From the NCBI GenBank assembly GCA_023390635.1, contig JAEWCM010000085.1, forward strand, positions 1 to 7,136: a DNA stretch of 7,136 bases, given 5' to 3'. The stretch comes from Bacillota bacterium (GTDB lineage Bacteria; Bacillota; Desulfitobacteriia; Desulfitobacteriales; Desulfitobacteriaceae). A program made the position numbers and the translations under genes. The notes under the pieces are model-generated. The model saw only the letters and a program-made list of their open reading frames with translations. It was not told the origin of the DNA and ran no database searches. Positions 1-5,945 of this stretch are shown one piece after another (positions within the stretch are counted from its first letter, which is position 1; each line of letters starts with the position of its first letter).

Positions 1-1105
1 CTATGGTATAGCCTGCTGTTCCGGCTTTATCCGTAACAACTGGAAGAACATCCTGTTCTGAATAGGTCACAGGATAGCGGATATCCAGAACCACCCGCAA
101 CGTTTGCCCTTCTAATTCCAGAATGCCTAAATTGAGCGATAAATCACCGGAAGGCTGATCGGACAGTGCGATCCCCATTCCTTCCCCTTTAAAACCGGTT
201 CCGGGGTTTTCCAGTATCCAAGCAATAAACTCATGCTCATCCGCTGATAAAGGCAGTGAATGGAGAAATTTCAGAGCGTACAGGACAGCATTAAGACCGT
301 TTTGCGGCAAGCTGCCATGGGCACTGATTCCTTTGAAGGTAAGAAAAACTTCATTTTCTGCCTGAGCGTAGATTTCCCAACTGATTCCTTCTGGAAATTT
401 ATAGGACTTTAACCGTTCCTCCACCTCGGAAACAGAAAGATGATTAAGAGCAATCTTGCATTGATCGGGAACAACGTTAGCCCGTTCCCCCCCTTTGATC
501 TCTTTTAAATGAGGAAAATAGGAAATCGAACGGGTAAGTGCCAATTGCAGAATTCCTTTCTCCGCATGGATCAACGGGAATTCTGCATCAGGAGAAAACC
601 CTGTTTCAGGCAGTTCTTCCGTCTGAAAATATCGCTCCATGTCCTTCCACCCAGACTCTTCATCCGTTCCCAGGATCAGACGCACTTTCTTATTCAATGG
701 AACATTGGCGTTTTGGACTGCCTTCATGGCAAAAAGAGCGGCAAGAGAAGGCCCTTTATCATCGGTGGCACCCCGTCCGTAAATTTTCCCCTCTTTAATA
801 AGTCCGGCATAAGGAGGGACACTCCAGCCATCTCCTTCCGGGACCACATCCAAGTGTCCCAGAATGCCAAGCAAAGGGCCTGCTCCCATTTCAATATGGC
901 CTGCATACCCATCAACATTTTTAACTGTAAATCCTAATTTTTCTCCCAAAGCCAGCGTCCAGTCCAGGCACTCCTTAATGTCCTGGCCAAAAGGCGCTCC
1001 GGGACGGGGAGAAGATTCCACACTGGGGAATTTAATACAACCTTGTACAGCCTCGATCAAATCATCTTTCAGTTTATCCACTTCATGATTCAGATTCATA
1101 TTCAT
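1..1105 (-). CDS. pepV: PepV-type M20 zinc dipeptidase (Xaa-His / beta-Ala-Xaa dipeptidase), 3' end cut off by the window
   Basis: Cytoplasmic two-zinc aminopeptidase-like enzyme that releases the N-terminal residue from dipeptides and some tripeptides, a late step in peptide use. The frame is open for 368 codons to the window edge. The M20 metal set is visible: GHLDVVP with His84 and Asp86, GRGATDDKG with bridging Asp115, GTDEES with Glu149 and Glu150, and Asp173 in SPDAE. The lid domain starts near residue 190 and carries ANVVPD (Asn210) and SAHGS (His263), which match the substrate-contacting Asn and His known in Lactobacillus PepV. Family members are about 465 residues, so roughly 100 residues, including the last zinc His, lie outside. 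ATG 1105 is chosen because GGAGG sits 6 bases upstream. In-frame ATGs at 1123 and 1126 have no ribosome site, and ATG 1099 is 12 bases from GGAGG. It lies 44 bases after the PBP gene and is probably co-transcribed with it. Family assignment is firm; exact substrate is inferred. Confidence 0.93.
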   Translation of the reverse strand, partial: MNMNLNHEVDKLKDDLIEAVQGCIKFPSVESSPRPGAPFGQDIKECLDWTLALGEKLGFTVKNVDGYAGHIEMGAGPLLGILGHLDVVPEGDGWSVPPYAGLIKEGKIYGRGATDDKGPSLAALFAMKAVQNANVPLNKKVRLILGTDEESGWKDMERYFQTEELPETGFSPDAEFPLIHAEKGILQLALTRSISYFPHLKEIKGGERANVVPDQCKIALNHLSVSEVEERLKSYKFPEGISWEIYAQAENEVFLTFKGISAHGSLPQNGLNAVLYALKFLHSLPLSADEHEFIAWILENPGTGFKGEGMGIALSDQPSGDLSLNLGILELEGQTLRVVLDIRYPVTYSEQDVLPVVTDKAGTAGYTI

Positions 1106-1109
1106 AGAC

Positions 1110-1116
1110 TTCCTCC
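1110..1116 (-). promoter_or_regulatory. Ribosome binding site of pepV
   Basis: Read on the minus strand this is GGAGGAA, with GGAGG ending 6 bases before ATG 1105. It decides the start, because two further in-frame ATGs upstream (1123, 1126) have no comparable site and would place this GGAGG inside the coding region. Confidence 0.75.
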
Positions 1117-1149
1117 GTTCCATCATATTTCAAGACTATTATGCCCTAT

Positions 1150-3156
1150 TCAGGGAGAGTTGATCAGTGGAGCAAATTTAAGCTGAACCTGGCTTCCTGC
1201 ATTGACTACTTTGCCTGGGGTAGGATCTTGTGCTGAGACTAATCCATTTCCGGTAAAATTAAAGTGCAGCTTTAGCTTGCCCAGAGTCTCTCCGGCCTGG
1301 CGCATGGTCAGCCCGGTCAGGTCAGGCACAACTACCTCTCCACTGCCCGGTTCACGCTCCGGGGTTACTTCCTGGGGTGACGGACGTACCGGCTGATCCT
1401 CCGCAGAAATAGAAGAGGAAATATCGCTTGGAGTATCATTGGCTACCGGAACACCATAATATTGAAGCGCTCCCTCCAGAATTGTTTTAACGCGGGGAGC
1501 TGCAACAATTCCTCCCTGATGCTCTCCCTCCTGAGGGCTGTCCACAATGAACAAAATTGCTATTTTGGGATTTTCCGCAGGAGCAAAAGCTGCAAAAGAT
1601 GCAATGTAATCAGTAGTAGAATACTCTCCTGTCTCCGGATCGATTTTCTGAGCTGTTCCACTCTTCCCTGCCACATTGATACCCGGAATTTGAGCAGATT
1701 GCCCCGTTCCCTCCGTTACTACCTTCGTCAGAATATTGACCATTTGGGCGGAGGTGTTTTTGGAAATAACCTGCCGGACCGGTGAGGGCTTATTCTGCTG
1801 GATTAAAGTCCCGTTAGGAGCAGTGATTTTATCTACGATGTAAGGTTTATATAAGGTTCCGCCGTTAGCTACGGCGCAAATTCCGGAAAGAAGCTGTACC
1901 GGAGTCACAAGGTTAGCCTGGCCAAAAGACATGGTGGCCAAATCAATATCCCGGGCCTGATCTTTAGAAACCAACAAACCGCTCTCTTCCCCTGTAATAT
2001 CTATACCGGTTTTACTCCCGAATCCGAAAGCTTTTAAATAAGTAAAAAACGGTTCCTTTCCCAGTTTCAATCCCACCTGGGCCAGCACGACATTGGAAGA
2101 ATGCTCCATGCCTTCCGTAAAAGTAAGGTTACCGCTTTTACGGTGATCCGAGTCCCAGTTGGTGATGACTCGGGGACCAATCTGATAATAACCATTATCT
2201 TCAAAGGTGTCTTCCGGCGTAATGGTTCCTTCTTCCAAAGCAGCAGCACCGGTAATGATCTTAAAGGTGGAACCAGGTTCATAAGACATGCTGATCGCTC
2301 TGTTTCTCCGCTCTTCCGGCGTTGTGTTCTGATAATCGTTGGGATTGAAGGAAGGACGCGAACCCATTCCAATAATTTTGCCGCTGGAAGGATCCATCGC
2401 CAATATTGTGACACTTTTAGCTTTCGTCTCTTCCATAGTTGAATCAAGTTGTTGTTCAATCAGAAATTGAATGGTGGAGTCAAGGGTAAGGGTCAAATTA
2501 TTGCCGGCATTATTGGTTTGTCCGGAATCCGTATCGGTTTGGGATGAATTCGTCTGATAAACGGAATTGCCATAAAGCTGCTGGTCATAATAAGCTTCAA
2601 GACCTTCCACTCCATGACCGTCCATATTAACAATTCCCAAAACGGAGGCTGCCAAAGTGTCCATGGGGTAAACTCTTTTCTCTTCATTCGATAAACCTAC
2701 ACCAGGTATGTCCAAAGTCATAATCTTTTCAGCCGTAGCAATTTCTACACCGTGAGCAAGGCTGATCCATGCCAGATCTTTATTCAATTTTGCCAAAATA
2801 TCTTCTTCCTTAGTACCCAGAAGTGCTGAAAGATTTTTGGCAATTTCCGCTTTGGTTGTCTTTAGCTTTCCGTCGGTCGCCAATTGATCCAGCATGCGCG
2901 GGTTGGCATAGACTTCCCGGACCGGCTGGCTTTGTGCCAAAACATTGCCTTGCGCGTCAAAAATGCTCCCCCGTTCCGGTTTAACGCTCTGATCTGAAGC
3001 CCGGCGCTGAATACCCTTAGCCTCCAAATCGGCAGCATTCACAATTTGGAGTGAGACCAGCTTGCCGAAGACTAACAGCAGGATCAGCCCCAGGAGCAGA
3101 GGCATCCAATACTGACGGGAAAAATATTTCAAGCGGCGCTTACCTTTTGCTTTCAA
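1150..3156 (-). CDS. spoVD: Class B penicillin-binding protein (transpeptidase) with one PASTA domain, SpoVD/FtsI type
   Basis: Membrane-anchored D,D-transpeptidase that cross-links peptidoglycan outside the membrane. From the TTG start it has 668 residues. A basic N-terminus is followed by one membrane helix at about 18-38. The dimerisation/pedestal domain begins at the conserved PERGSIFD (60-67). In the transpeptidase domain the catalytic SxxK is STFK 296-299 (acyl-Ser296), SxN is SSN 353-355, and the third motif is KSGT 498-501. A Pro/Ser/Glu-rich linker (about 571-607) leads to one PASTA domain (about 608-663). A single PASTA and this length fit Bacillus SpoVD (spore cortex) better than PbpB, which has two; a vegetative division role cannot be excluded. 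Residues 201-220 form a Gln/Ser/Thr/Asn-rich insert. The TTG at 3156 follows AAAGGGGTGA and an extended -10 promoter; an in-frame ATG at 3204 would add 16 unlikely residues. spoVD usually sits in the dcw cluster, and no dcw gene is seen here, so this may be a paralogue. Confidence 0.93.
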   Translation of the reverse strand: MKAKGKRRLKYFSRQYWMPLLLGLILLLVFGKLVSLQIVNAADLEAKGIQRRASDQSVKPERGSIFDAQGNVLAQSQPVREVYANPRMLDQLATDGKLKTTKAEIAKNLSALLGTKEEDILAKLNKDLAWISLAHGVEIATAEKIMTLDIPGVGLSNEEKRVYPMDTLAASVLGIVNMDGHGVEGLEAYYDQQLYGNSVYQTNSSQTDTDSGQTNNAGNNLTLTLDSTIQFLIEQQLDSTMEETKAKSVTILAMDPSSGKIIGMGSRPSFNPNDYQNTTPEERRNRAISMSYEPGSTFKIITGAAALEEGTITPEDTFEDNGYYQIGPRVITNWDSDHRKSGNLTFTEGMEHSSNVVLAQVGLKLGKEPFFTYLKAFGFGSKTGIDITGEESGLLVSKDQARDIDLATMSFGQANLVTPVQLLSGICAVANGGTLYKPYIVDKITAPNGTLIQQNKPSPVRQVISKNTSAQMVNILTKVVTEGTGQSAQIPGINVAGKSGTAQKIDPETGEYSTTDYIASFAAFAPAENPKIAILFIVDSPQEGEHQGGIVAAPRVKTILEGALQYYGVPVANDTPSDISSSISAEDQPVRPSPQEVTPEREPGSGEVVVPDLTGLTMRQAGETLGKLKLHFNFTGNGLVSAQDPTPGKVVNAGSQVQLKFAPLINSP

Positions 3157-3160
3157 ACTG

Positions 3161-3170
3161 TCACCCCTTT
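3161..3170 (-). promoter_or_regulatory. Ribosome binding site fixing the TTG start of the PBP gene
   Basis: The minus strand reads AAAGGGGTGA, a near-perfect complement of the 16S rRNA tail, with GGGG ending 7 bases before TTG 3156. The competing in-frame ATG at 3204 has no such site. Confidence 0.85.
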
Positions 3171-3187
3171 TAATATTTATCCCAATT

Positions 3188-3196
3188 ATTATAACA
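3188..3196 (-). promoter_or_regulatory. Extended -10 promoter for the PBP (and probably pepV) transcript
   Basis: The minus strand reads TGTTATAAT, which is a perfect TATAAT hexamer (3193-3188) with the TGn extension. Transcription would start near 3181 and leave a leader of about 25 bases that contains the ribosome site. No good TTGACA is found 16-18 bases upstream (the hexamers there are like AACCAA), as is common for extended -10 promoters. A sporulation-sigma promoter overlapping the same place cannot be excluded by eye. Confidence 0.6.
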
Positions 3197-3207
3197 TCTA
3201 ACATTCA

Positions 3208-3354
3208 TAATTGGTTATCATTTCCCAATAGTAGACAGAAATTCGCCCACATCTTTCTTAACTATCGATGGCAATTATTGAGCCACCTTGCTAAGAAATC
3301 TGTGGGCTTGATTCTATTGTTCACCGTATAGAAATAAAACATGCAAACCAATTA
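3208..3354. repeat. Nested inverted repeats in the rhomboid-PBP intergenic region
   Basis: This is almost all of the non-coding gap between the PBP promoter and the rhomboid stop. An outer 9-base inverted pair, TAATTGGTT (3208-3216) and AACCAATTA (3346-3354), surrounds a larger imperfect pair with 16-base arms at 3245-3260 and 3292-3307. The larger arms begin with GCCCACA and end with TGTGGGC, with 14 of 16 positions pairing. A short TGGC/GCCA hairpin lies in the inner loop. There is no open reading frame of note. Possible roles are a folded transcript end for the fix-rhomboid operon, a regulatory or small-RNA structure, or a decayed MITE with TA-rich ends. The arms are seen directly; the role is unknown. 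Confidence 0.5.
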
Positions 3355-3387
3355 ATTACTTTTTCTGGCATAAATTCCATATCCAGA

Positions 3388-4338
3388 TTAGTCTTGCTTT
3401 ATTAACTGTAAAAGTGTTAATGCAGTTAAAGCTCCTGTAAACAGACCTCCCAAGTGAGCATAATTATCGATACCCGGTTGAGAGAGACCGAACACAAGAT
3501 TGATGACAATGACCATGATTAAATTGGTCCCCAATCCGGAATTCCAGAGGCGGGGAAACTTCAAACAATAGACAACCAAAGCGCCTAATAATCCGAAAAT
3601 GGCGCCGGATGCACCAGCTGATATAGCCGGTGAGAAAAAATAACTGGCTAATGATCCACCAACGCCACTCAAAAGATAAAGGAAGAGGTAACGGGAATGT
3701 CCCATCAGCTTCTCTGCCAAACTACCCAAAGAATAAAGGGCATAAAGGTTAAAAATCAAATGGAATATGCCAATATGCAGAAAGGCGCTGCTGAGAAGCC
3801 GCCAGACCTGCCCGGCCTGAATCAGTTCATTAACCTTAGCTCCGAAGGCAATCAGAACCTGCTCATTTTCAGATCCACCCGCCAGCGTCATTAAAACGAA
3901 CATCAGTACATTCAATCCGATAATGACATTGTTAACCATCGGGTTAAAATGATTCGTTTGATAGCTCTCTTCCAACGGTATAATCTGTCCATGAGCCAGC
4001 TTAGCCAACCATTCAATCAGCCGTCTGTCCCTGTTAGGCGGTGAGGGAAATAGATTTCCGGACTGAGTATCCCAAAACCAGTACTGAAGACGAGCAGAAC
4101 CGGACATATTTTTCAGATGGGCAGAATCCAGTCCTTGCGGACTAAGAACAATAATATTCCAGGTTTTAATTCTGGGGAATTCCTGTTTTAAAAATAATAG
4201 GGGCGGCTCCAAACAGTCTGCCAAATCAGAAAAGATGAGACCGAATTTATAATTCGGATGGACAGCCAAAGAAAACTGTCCTTGATTTGTTAGCTGCCAT
4301 CCCAGTTGAGACAGGCCCAATAATATCTGAGAACGCAA
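3388..4338 (-). CDS. Rhomboid family intramembrane serine protease, GluP/YqgP type without the C-terminal TPR part
   Basis: Membrane protease that cuts transmembrane substrates within the bilayer. The protein has 316 residues. Residues 1-130 form a soluble, probably cytoplasmic domain. Six membrane segments follow at about 135-153, 187-207, 215-236, 241-259, 270-286 and 293-313. The catalytic dyad is Ser244 in GASG and His295 in AHLGG. HLIFN (193-197) supplies the conserved His and Asn, and WR 179-180 is the usual loop motif. GGSENE, AFGAK and FLHIGIFHL closely resemble Bacillus YqgP/GluP, which has about 507 residues with C-terminal TPR repeats; here the protein ends just after the sixth helix. 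YqgP is known to act with FtsH on the Mg transporter MgtE; the substrate here is unknown. The start is TTG 4338, with GGAGG 7 bases upstream; the nearby ATG at 4343 is out of frame. It follows fixX by 26 bases and probably belongs to the same transcript. Confidence 0.92.
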   Translation of the reverse strand: MRSQILLGLSQLGWQLTNQGQFSLAVHPNYKFGLIFSDLADCLEPPLLFLKQEFPRIKTWNIIVLSPQGLDSAHLKNMSGSARLQYWFWDTQSGNLFPSPPNRDRRLIEWLAKLAHGQIIPLEESYQTNHFNPMVNNVIIGLNVLMFVLMTLAGGSENEQVLIAFGAKVNELIQAGQVWRLLSSAFLHIGIFHLIFNLYALYSLGSLAEKLMGHSRYLFLYLLSGVGGSLASYFFSPAISAGASGAIFGLLGALVVYCLKFPRLWNSGLGTNLIMVIVINLVFGLSQPGIDNYAHLGGLFTGALTALTLLQLIKQD

Positions 4339-4343
4339 AACAT

Positions 4344-4354
4344 CCCCTCCTTTT
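4344..4354 (-). promoter_or_regulatory. Ribosome binding site for the TTG start of the rhomboid gene
   Basis: The minus strand reads AAAAGGAGGGG, with GGAGG ending 7 bases before TTG 4338. It lies within the 26-base gap after fixX. It supports TTG as the start, because the ATG at 4343 is out of frame and only 2 bases from GGAGG. Confidence 0.8.
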
Positions 4355-4364
4355 CAAGCCCAAA

Positions 4365-4643
4365 TCAACCGTTTTTCCACGATACTCCAAATCCACCGCG
4401 CGGATAGTTCCAGTCAATATTTTGTACCGGGCAGGCGATCCGGCAGGTACCGCATTCCAAACAGCCTTCATAGCCAACGGAGATTTTATGATCGGCTTCA
4501 TCCCATTCATAAACATGGGCCGGACAGATTCTGGTACAGGGTTTGTCCTGACACTTAATACAAACTTCACCGTCTATAATTTTAATATGATTCAATTTAT
4601 CCGTATTAAAACGTACAAGATAAAGTTTATCCGCTAATTTCAT
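4365..4643 (-). CDS. fixX: FixX, ferredoxin-like two-cluster iron-sulfur protein of the FixABCX complex
   Basis: Electron-transfer subunit paired with FixC; it passes electrons on the quinone branch of FixABCX. The protein has 92 residues, normal for FixX. It has eight cysteines in two sets: Cys28, 31, 36 and 40 (C-x2-C-x4-C-x3-CP) and Cys61, 64, 67 and 71 (C-x2-C-x2-C-x3-CP), enough for two [4Fe-4S] clusters. The C-terminal YPRGGFGVSW is typical of FixX and of the iron-sulfur end of ETF-quinone oxidoreductases, of which FixC plus FixX is the split form. The ATG overlaps the fixC stop as ATGA, and GGAGG (4652-4656) lies inside fixC, 8 bases upstream, so translation is probably coupled to give equal amounts of the two partners. 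The rhomboid gene follows after 26 bases. Family and role are clear from sequence and context. Confidence 0.95.
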   Translation of the reverse strand: MKLADKLYLVRFNTDKLNHIKIIDGEVCIKCQDKPCTRICPAHVYEWDEADHKISVGYEGCLECGTCRIACPVQNIDWNYPRGGFGVSWKNG

Positions 4644-4656
4644 TTCATCACCCTCC
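4640..4656 (-). promoter_or_regulatory. fixC-fixX translational coupling junction
   Basis: On the minus strand GGAGG (4656-4652) lies within the last fixC codons, followed by 8 bases and then ATGA (4643-4640), where the fixX ATG overlaps the fixC TGA stop. This arrangement lets ribosomes that finish fixC restart on fixX. Confidence 0.85.
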
Positions 4657-5932
4657 CCATACCTAAGAGGTCTTTAAGCAATTTTTTTCCCGGACGTTTA
4701 CTGAGTACAGCTTTGAATATTTCTTTTTGCCGATCCTTTTTAGGTACTCCGTCAACGCTAAAAAACAAACGGGCGGCATCGGAGAGAATCTCCGGATAGA
4801 GCTTAAAGATATGAGGATTTTCTTCGAAGAAGTCGCCAATTTTCCGGTATTTATACAGATCCTTAATAATAAAGGATTCCTTCAGCTGATCTTCATAGAC
4901 TTTCATGGCCTGTTCACTTACATCTCCCGCCAGAATAGCCTGGGCGGCAACCTCACCGGCAATTTTACCGGAGATCATGGCCAGGTTCGATCCCTCTCTG
5001 TGAATGCTGTTGACGAACATAGCTGTATCCCCTGCCACCATCACACCCTGGCGGTACAGCTTAGGAATATAATTATAACCGCCTTCCGGAAGAAGATGGG
5101 CAAGATATTCTTTCGTCTCTCCGCCCTGCAGCAACCGTTTAATATACGGCTTTGCTTTTAGGGATTCCAGGAGATCATTAGGTGTCCAGCCTTTATGAAT
5201 CATTGAATCAAGCATAGCGCCCAGGCCAATGGAAAGCGAGTCCTTATTGGTATAAATAAAAGCTGTTCCCATCATTCCGTCCGTTGCGTCTCCTAACAGT
5301 TCGATGATCGCACCCTGGCCGGATTCCAGGCAGAACCGGTCCTCAATCTTTTCCTGAGGCAAGGCTATGATTTCCTTGACAGCCACAGCCACCGACTCAG
5401 GACGAAGCGGATGAGCCAATCCGGCCTTCTGCGCTACAAAATTATTCACCCCTTCAGCCAGGATGACAACTTTCCCTTCCAAGTCACCTTCTGCCCGGCC
5501 GGTTTTCACACCGATCACCTGGTCCCCTTCATAGAGAAGATCTTCCACCAAGGTTTCAGTGATAATCATAACCCCCAGCTCTTCTGCCTTTTTGGCCAGC
5601 CAGCGATCAAACTTAACTCTTAAGACAGTATGGGCATTATAAGGCGGTTCACCCCAAGCCGGATCACGATAAGTGGCACTGATAATTTCATTGCCGCTGA
5701 GAAGACCATAGCGTTGTTCAATCACAGGCCGTTCCAGAGGGGCCTCTTCCCAAAAGTCGGGCACAACTTTAGCCGTAGGCCGGGAATAAAGAACACCGCC
5801 CATCACATTTTTTGTTCCGGGATAATCACCACGCTCAATCACCACAGTTTTCATTCCAGATTTTGCTGCCCCGATGGCGGCGGATAATCCGGCAGGACCA
5901 CCGCCTACTACAATTACATCAAACTTTTCCAC
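4640..5932 (-). CDS. fixC: FixC, FAD-dependent dehydrogenase (ETF-quinone oxidoreductase family) of the FixABCX complex
   Basis: Flavoprotein subunit expected to take electrons from the FixAB flavins and, with FixX, reduce quinone at the membrane face. The protein has 430 residues, the usual FixC length. The N-terminal Rossmann FAD motif is VVGGGPAG (8-15), with Glu33 at the end of the second strand to bind the ribose. A middle VLRVKFDRWLAKKA segment (103-116) is typical of the family, and the second FAD motif VAGDTAMFVN spans about 299-308. It has no iron-sulfur cysteine cluster of its own; that part is supplied by FixX. No membrane helix is evident, so membrane contact would be peripheral. 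The start is GTG 5932. Its ribosome site AAGGAGGG begins in the stop codon of fixB, leaving only 11 bases between the genes. Nitrogen fixers use such complexes to drive ferredoxin reduction; no nif gene is visible, so the process served here is open. Confidence 0.95.
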   Translation of the reverse strand: MEKFDVIVVGGGPAGLSAAIGAAKSGMKTVVIERGDYPGTKNVMGGVLYSRPTAKVVPDFWEEAPLERPVIEQRYGLLSGNEIISATYRDPAWGEPPYNAHTVLRVKFDRWLAKKAEELGVMIITETLVEDLLYEGDQVIGVKTGRAEGDLEGKVVILAEGVNNFVAQKAGLAHPLRPESVAVAVKEIIALPQEKIEDRFCLESGQGAIIELLGDATDGMMGTAFIYTNKDSLSIGLGAMLDSMIHKGWTPNDLLESLKAKPYIKRLLQGGETKEYLAHLLPEGGYNYIPKLYRQGVMVAGDTAMFVNSIHREGSNLAMISGKIAGEVAAQAILAGDVSEQAMKVYEDQLKESFIIKDLYKYRKIGDFFEENPHIFKLYPEILSDAARLFFSVDGVPKKDRQKEIFKAVLSKRPGKKLLKDLLGMGRVMK

Positions 5933-5938
5933 GTGATC

Positions 5939-5945
5939 CCTCCTT
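5939..5945 (-). promoter_or_regulatory. fixC ribosome binding site joined to the fixB stop codon
   Basis: The minus strand reads TAAGGAGGGATCACGTG (5946-5930): the fixB stop TAA supplies the first As of AAGGAGGG, and GTG 5932 starts fixC 6 bases after GGAGG. The ribosome site fixes the GTG start and suggests fixB and fixC are translated in step. Confidence 0.85.

Noticed and set aside
509..1088. Overlapping plus-strand and minus-strand open frames at 509-937, 538-798, 864-1088 and 724-918
   Set aside because: They lie over the continuous PepV frame, which carries all the expected metal-binding motifs. The products have no recognisable family features and no good ribosome sites.
1141..1154. 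CCCT-AGGG mini-hairpin at the end of the PBP gene
   Set aside because: The stem is only 4 bases and overlaps the stop codon, and no T-run follows. It is too weak to call a terminator, so read-through into pepV is more likely.
3364..3387. Hairpin TCTGG/CCAGA just after the rhomboid stop, next to a run of five T on the plus strand
   Set aside because: For minus-strand transcription the run following the stem is A, not T, and on the plus strand the T-run precedes the stem. It is therefore not an intrinsic terminator in either direction.
3205..3387. A tRNA, riboswitch or small protein in the intergenic gap
   Set aside because: There is no cloverleaf, no recognised riboswitch core and no open frame of useful length with a ribosome site. 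Only the inverted repeats and the promoter can be supported.
4341..4343. ATG 4343 as the start of the rhomboid gene
   Set aside because: It is out of frame with the rhomboid coding sequence and too close to the GGAGG. TTG 4338 is in frame with ideal spacing.
4247..4637. Open frames at 4287-4637 (+) and 4247-4570 (-) over fixX
   Set aside because: Both overlap fixX, whose eight-cysteine pattern and ATGA coupling to fixC make it the real gene. They are shadow frames.
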